A stretch of DNA of 64,000 nt from Bryobacter sp. (GTDB lineage: Bacteria; Acidobacteriota; Terriglobia; Bryobacterales; Bryobacteraceae): positions 40,718 to 104,717 of the forward strand of contig JALHNH010000023.1 in NCBI GenBank assembly GCA_022843625.1, written 5' to 3'. Position 1 is the first letter of the stretch, and each line of letters begins with the position of its first letter. A model generated the notes under the pieces. It was given only the letters and a program-made list of their open reading frames with translations, searched no databases and was not told the DNA's origin. Of the stretch, positions 61,320 through 64,000 are shown in pieces. A program made the position numbers and the translations under genes.

Positions 61320-62273
61320 ATGACTAGGAAACCTTGCTTCCTGCTCCCGGCGATCCTGCTCCTCACAAGTACTGTGTTTGCCGAAACGCTCCTCGTAACG
61401 CCAACCGTAGTTCAATCCGCAGTTCTCCCCAAAGCATCGTTTGTTCATGCAATCACATCCGTCGACGGCAACACAGGCATCCTCTCCAGCGCCCCACAAA
61501 ATCCCCAATCCAGGTCCTGGCTTCAGCTCGAAAATGGCAAAGTAGTTTGCAGCCTCGAAGTACCGGTCCCGCCAAGAGTTCCTGTAGCGGTAGACGAAAA
61601 ACGCATCGTCTGGGCCTCAAGCTCTACCAGCGGCACACGGCTCACTGTGCTGACACCCCAAACCGGAGACACCAAAACCTTCGACATCTCCTTGAAAGGA
61701 ATCCACCAACTGGCACTGGTCGGCTCTGACGTTTTTGCCATCTCGGCTCAAGGCATGCACCCTATGCATCTTCACCAAGTCTCGCTAGAGAACGGCAGGC
61801 TCAGCTACCTCAATGAACTTGTCCCAGAAAGAGCGGCAATCTCGTTCGGGCAATCCACCCAGGGCAGGCTTGTTTTGATCGACAACGCACAGGGCAGATT
61901 CCGTGAGGACAAAACGGGTGAGAAGTATGCCGCCGGCACCTGGAAGCGTATTGAAGCACCGATTCTCGAGACGGCTCGCAATGCCGGCGATATCGGGCTT
62001 GGGCCTAACATAGTGAGGTCGTTAATCCTTCAACACTGGCTCACCCGATCTGGCAACCACGGCTTTGTAGTTACCGTTCAATCAAATCGAAGAGGGCAAT
62101 TTGCCATTGAAACTGATTCCGAGGGGAAAGAACTTCGCCAATGGCAACTCGACAAGTGGATGGCTAAAGCCTCGGAATCCGGTCACCTTGTGAACTTTCC
62201 GATGACAACTTTCGCCGGTATCGGCAGCCTTCAATGGACGGGCGACTTCGCAATCTACGACGCGCTCCGCTAG
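61320..62273 (+). CDS. Secreted protein, possible beta-propeller
   Basis: A 317-residue protein with a signal peptide (CFLLPAILLLTSTVFAE). The mature part has repeating strand patterns (HAITSVDGNTGILSS, RIVWASSSTSGTRLTVLT, GSDVFAISAQGMHPMHLHQV, QGRLVLIDNAQGRF), which suggests a beta-propeller. I do not recognise a family and see no catalytic motif. It is divergent from a TonB receptor gene and convergent with rplK, ending in a shared hairpin. Confidence 0.7.
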   Translation: MTRKPCFLLPAILLLTSTVFAETLLVTPTVVQSAVLPKASFVHAITSVDGNTGILSSAPQNPQSRSWLQLENGKVVCSLEVPVPPRVPVAVDEKRIVWASSSTSGTRLTVLTPQTGDTKTFDISLKGIHQLALVGSDVFAISAQGMHPMHLHQVSLENGRLSYLNELVPERAAISFGQSTQGRLVLIDNAQGRFREDKTGEKYAAGTWKRIEAPILETARNAGDIGLGPNIVRSLILQHWLTRSGNHGFVVTVQSNRRGQFAIETDSEGKELRQWQLDKWMAKASESGHLVNFPMTTFAGIGSLQWTGDFAIYDALR

Positions 62274-62277
62274 AAAC

Positions 62278-62318
62278 AGTTCGGGCCGGGTTAGCTTAAA
62301 GCTTCCCCGGCCCGAACT
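62278..62318. terminator. Bidirectional terminator between the secreted-protein gene and rplK
   Basis: A 13-base perfect stem (62278-62290 with 62306-62318, AGTTCGGGCCGGG and its complement) around a 15-base loop that holds a further small AGCT stem. It sits between two convergent genes. It is followed by ATTTTC on the plus side and by GTTTC on the minus side, so it can stop transcription of the ribosomal gene cluster right after rplK. Confidence 0.85.
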
Positions 62319-62339
62319 ATTTTCAAACTCTATAAAGGG

Positions 62340-62768
62340 CTAGACTACGTCGACGCCCATCGAGCGGCAAGTACCCTTAACCTGGTTGATCACACCTTCG
62401 AGATCGAAGCTGTTCAAGTCAGGCATCTTGGTCTTGGCGATCTCTTCTACCTGCTTCATCGTGATCTTGCCAACCTTGTTCTTGTTCGGTTCTTTCGAGC
62501 CGCTGGTGATGCCAACAGCCTTCTTGATCAGAACCGGAACCGGTGGGGTCTTGGTGATGAAGGTGAACGAACGATCCGAATAGATCGTGATCACAACGGG
62601 AATGATCAGCCCGGCCATGTCAGGCGCGGATGTCTTCGCGTTGTAGGCCTTGCAGAATTCCATGATGTTGACGCCCTGCGGACCAAGCGCCGTGCCGACC
62701 GGAGGTGCGGGGGTGGCTTTGCCCGCGGGGATTTGCAGCTTAACCGAGCCAGTTACTTTCTTTGCCAT
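62340..62768 (-). CDS. rplK: 50S ribosomal protein L11
   Basis: A 142-residue ribosomal protein of the GTPase-associated centre, with the N-terminal VKLQIPAGKATPAPPVGTAL and LGPQGVNIMEFCKAYNA, and the C-terminal KGTCRSMGVDVV region. Length and motifs are standard. It follows nusG by 6 bases. In most bacteria rplA, rplJ, rplL and rpoBC come next; here the operon stops at a hairpin and a convergent gene follows. Confidence 0.98.
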   Translation of the reverse strand: MAKKVTGSVKLQIPAGKATPAPPVGTALGPQGVNIMEFCKAYNAKTSAPDMAGLIIPVVITIYSDRSFTFITKTPPVPVLIKKAVGITSGSKEPNKNKVGKITMKQVEEIAKTKMPDLNSFDLEGVINQVKGTCRSMGVDVV

Positions 62769-62774
62769 TTGTGC

Positions 62775-63416
62775 TTATACCTTCTCTACTTGTAAGAAAT
62801 CGAGTTCGACAGGAGTGGAGCGTCCGAAGATGGTCACCATCACGCGCAGCGTATTGCGCTCGTGATTGACTTCGTCCACCTTGCCCGAGAAATTGTTGAA
62901 CGGCCCGTCGACGATGCGTACCGTTTCGTTCTTTTCGTAATTGACCTTGGGCCGCGGAGCGTCGCCCGTCTTGGTCTGGCGGAATAGAACTTTATTCACT
63001 TCATCCGCTGTAAGCGGCACAGGGGTGTTGCCACCACCGACAAATCCAGTCACGCGCGGAGTGTTCTTCACTTCGTGCCAGAGCTGATCGTCCATCTCCA
63101 TCTGGATCATGACGTAGCCCGGATAAAGCATCCGGTCGCTCGTAACCTTTTTGCCATTCTTCATCTCGACCACTTGCTCTTTGGGGATCAAAATCTGACC
63201 CAAACGGTGGTCGAAGCCAAACGCTTCCGCGCGGCTCTTCAAACTCTCAGCAACTTTGTTTTCAAAACCCGAATAGGTATGAATGATGAACCAGTTCATG
63301 TTTGCATGAGCCGGATCAGCACCCGCTTCTTCTTGAGGCGCTTCTTCTACGGCTACTGCTTCAGCCGCAATTTCTGGTTCTGCACCAGCTTCGATTGTTT
63401 CTTCAAATTCCGCCAT
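62775..63416 (-). CDS. nusG: Transcription termination/antitermination protein NusG
   Basis: A 213-residue transcription factor that binds RNA polymerase and links it to Rho or ribosomes. It has the NGN domain (MNWFIIHTYSGFENKVAESL, GYVMIQMEMDDQLWHEVKN, VTGFVGGG) and the C-terminal KOW domain (VRIVDGPFNNFSGKVDEVN). The first about 40 residues form an acidic extension (EFEETIEAGAEPEIAAEA) absent from E. coli NusG. An internal ATG could start the standard-length protein, but the long form begins 15 bases after secE with no better Shine-Dalgarno site inside, so I keep it. Confidence 0.97.
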   Translation of the reverse strand: MAEFEETIEAGAEPEIAAEAVAVEEAPQEEAGADPAHANMNWFIIHTYSGFENKVAESLKSRAEAFGFDHRLGQILIPKEQVVEMKNGKKVTSDRMLYPGYVMIQMEMDDQLWHEVKNTPRVTGFVGGGNTPVPLTADEVNKVLFRQTKTGDAPRPKVNYEKNETVRIVDGPFNNFSGKVDEVNHERNTLRVMVTIFGRSTPVELDFLQVEKV

Positions 63417-63431
63417 AGGGACCTCGGGAAA

Positions 63432-63665
63432 CTACTTCGCGCTCCAGGCAAAAATCTGCGTTACGCCACGGGCAAAGAGTTGGTCGACGACAGCGAAATA
63501 AGCCGCGAACAAAAACACGCTCGTCACGACAACCGTAGTCGTCGCGATCACCTGCTTGCGGCTGGGCCACGTAACCAGTCGCATCTCCTTTTGGAGGTCT
63601 TCAAAGTACTCTTTTGTGCTATCGACCCACGAGGAGGCCTTTTCAAGTGTATTTTCGTTCGCCAT
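63432..63665 (-). CDS. secE: Preprotein translocase subunit SecE
   Basis: A 77-residue single-helix subunit of the SecYEG channel. It shows the conserved cytoplasmic amphipathic helix (STKEYFEDLQKEMRLVTWPS) followed by the transmembrane helix (TTTVVVTSVFLFAAYFAVVD). Gene order tRNA-Trp, secE, nusG, rplK is the usual bacterial one. Confidence 0.96.
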   Translation of the reverse strand: MANENTLEKASSWVDSTKEYFEDLQKEMRLVTWPSRKQVIATTTVVVTSVFLFAAYFAVVDQLFARGVTQIFAWSAK

Positions 63666-63721
63666 GTGATGCTTTCTCCGGGCTCAACCACTTATGGGTT
63701 GGCGGGGAATGAGGGGAGATT

Positions 63722-63795
63722 TGGCAGGGGCGGAGGGATTCGAACCCCCAAAGGCGGTTTTGGAGACCGCAGGTTTACCGTTAGCCTACGCCCCT
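63722..63795 (-). tRNA. trpT: tRNA-Trp (CCA anticodon)
   Basis: A 74-base tRNA with acceptor stem AGGGGCG/CGCCCCT, discriminator G and encoded CCA. The anticodon loop is C-U-C-C-A-A-A, giving anticodon CCA for tryptophan. The T-loop reads GTTCGAATC. It lies between tuf and secE, its common position in bacteria. It is 56 bases upstream of secE and probably co-transcribed. Confidence 0.97.
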
Positions 63796-63813
63796 ATCTC
63801 TGGATCTCACTCT

Positions 63814-63843
63814 AGTATAAAACAATTGGGGACTGCAACCCAA
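63814..63843 (-). promoter_or_regulatory. Promoter for tRNA-Trp, secE, nusG and rplK
   Basis: On the minus strand TTGGGT (63838-63843), 18 bases, then TATACT (63814-63819), about 18 bases before the tRNA 5' end. It lies in the 86-base gap after tuf, so the cluster can be transcribed independently of tuf. An inverted repeat (ATTGGG and CCCAAT) covers the -35 region and may also serve as the end of the tuf transcript. Confidence 0.6.
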
Positions 63844-63881
63844 TACGAGTTCAGCCCCCAGACCAAAGCAAGTAAAAAAAC

Positions 63882-64000
63882 CTACTCGACGATTTCTGAT
63901 ACCGTGCCGGCACCGACTGTACGGCCGCCTTCGCGAATTGCGAAGCGCAAACCCTTGTCCATGGCCACCGGGGTGATCAGTTCGATTTCCATCTGTACGT
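63882..64000 (-). CDS. tuf: Elongation factor Tu, C-terminal fragment at window edge
   Basis: The last 38 codons of EF-Tu, with the start beyond the window. The visible end VQMEIELITPVAMDKGLRF and AIREGGRTVGAGTVSEIVE is the standard domain III C-terminus. EF-Tu delivers aminoacyl-tRNA to the ribosome. The stop is TAG at 63882-63884. Confidence 0.98.
   Translation of the reverse strand, partial: VQMEIELITPVAMDKGLRFAIREGGRTVGAGTVSEIVE

Overview
The window looks like the chromosome of an acidobacterium, most likely of the Solibacteres/Bryobacterales group. Three features point there: very large Oar-type TonB-dependent receptors with an N-terminal carboxypeptidase-regulatory-like domain, two VWFA proteins of the kind typical of Acidobacteria, and paired DUF1549/DUF1553 and DUF1501 genes together with sulfatases and ECF sigma/Ser-Thr kinase loci. 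This placement is inferred from gene content only. I saw no insertion sequence, prophage, CRISPR array or rRNA gene, and gene density is very high: no gap exceeds about 200 bases.

Layout. 1-5.2 kb: 3' part of deoB and a large TonB receptor. 5.2-12.5 kb (minus strand): a tight directon nuoB - pgeF - ECF sigma - two tandem Ser/Thr kinases with TPRs - AlaX-type editing protein. 12.5-14.1 kb: small proteins and a cyclophilin. 14.1-20.6 kb: two DUF1549/DUF1553 + DUF1501 pairs facing each other. 20.7-23.5 kb: a second ECF sigma/kinase pair. 23.5-36 kb: an AlkA-like glycosylase, two VWFA proteins, a GntR-ABC operon, RfbD, a LysR regulator, an acetyltransferase, a LexA-like S24 protein without HTH, a KdgK-like sugar kinase and membrane proteins. 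36-43.6 kb: a third DUF1501/DUF1549 pair, a sulfatase, an SDR and a pseudouridine synthase. 43.6-52.5 kb: a cytochrome-PQQ dehydrogenase, VapBC, exonuclease III, DAHP synthase, a TonB receptor, a purine permease and a Bcp/PrxQ peroxiredoxin. 52.6-62.3 kb: a sulfatase, secreted proteins and two giant TonB receptors. 62.3-64 kb (minus strand): tuf - tRNA-Trp - secE - nusG - rplK.

The most notable find is the peroxiredoxin at 52075-52524. Its reading frame is interrupted by a single in-frame TGA exactly where the peroxidatic cysteine of Bcp/PrxQ enzymes lies, and an 11-bp hairpin follows 14 nt later in the place expected of a bacterial SECIS element. It is best read as a selenocysteine enzyme that ordinary gene callers would truncate.

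Other points worth attention are the vapBC and gntR promoters, placed so that their transcripts would be leaderless; the sigma/kinase directon that also carries nuoB and alaX; an orphan S24 protein with an intact Ser/Lys dyad and an Ala-Gly cleavage site; a D-x-D signature in the PQQ dehydrogenase; a break of the rplK-rplA synteny; and a change in the sign of GC skew near the middle of the window.
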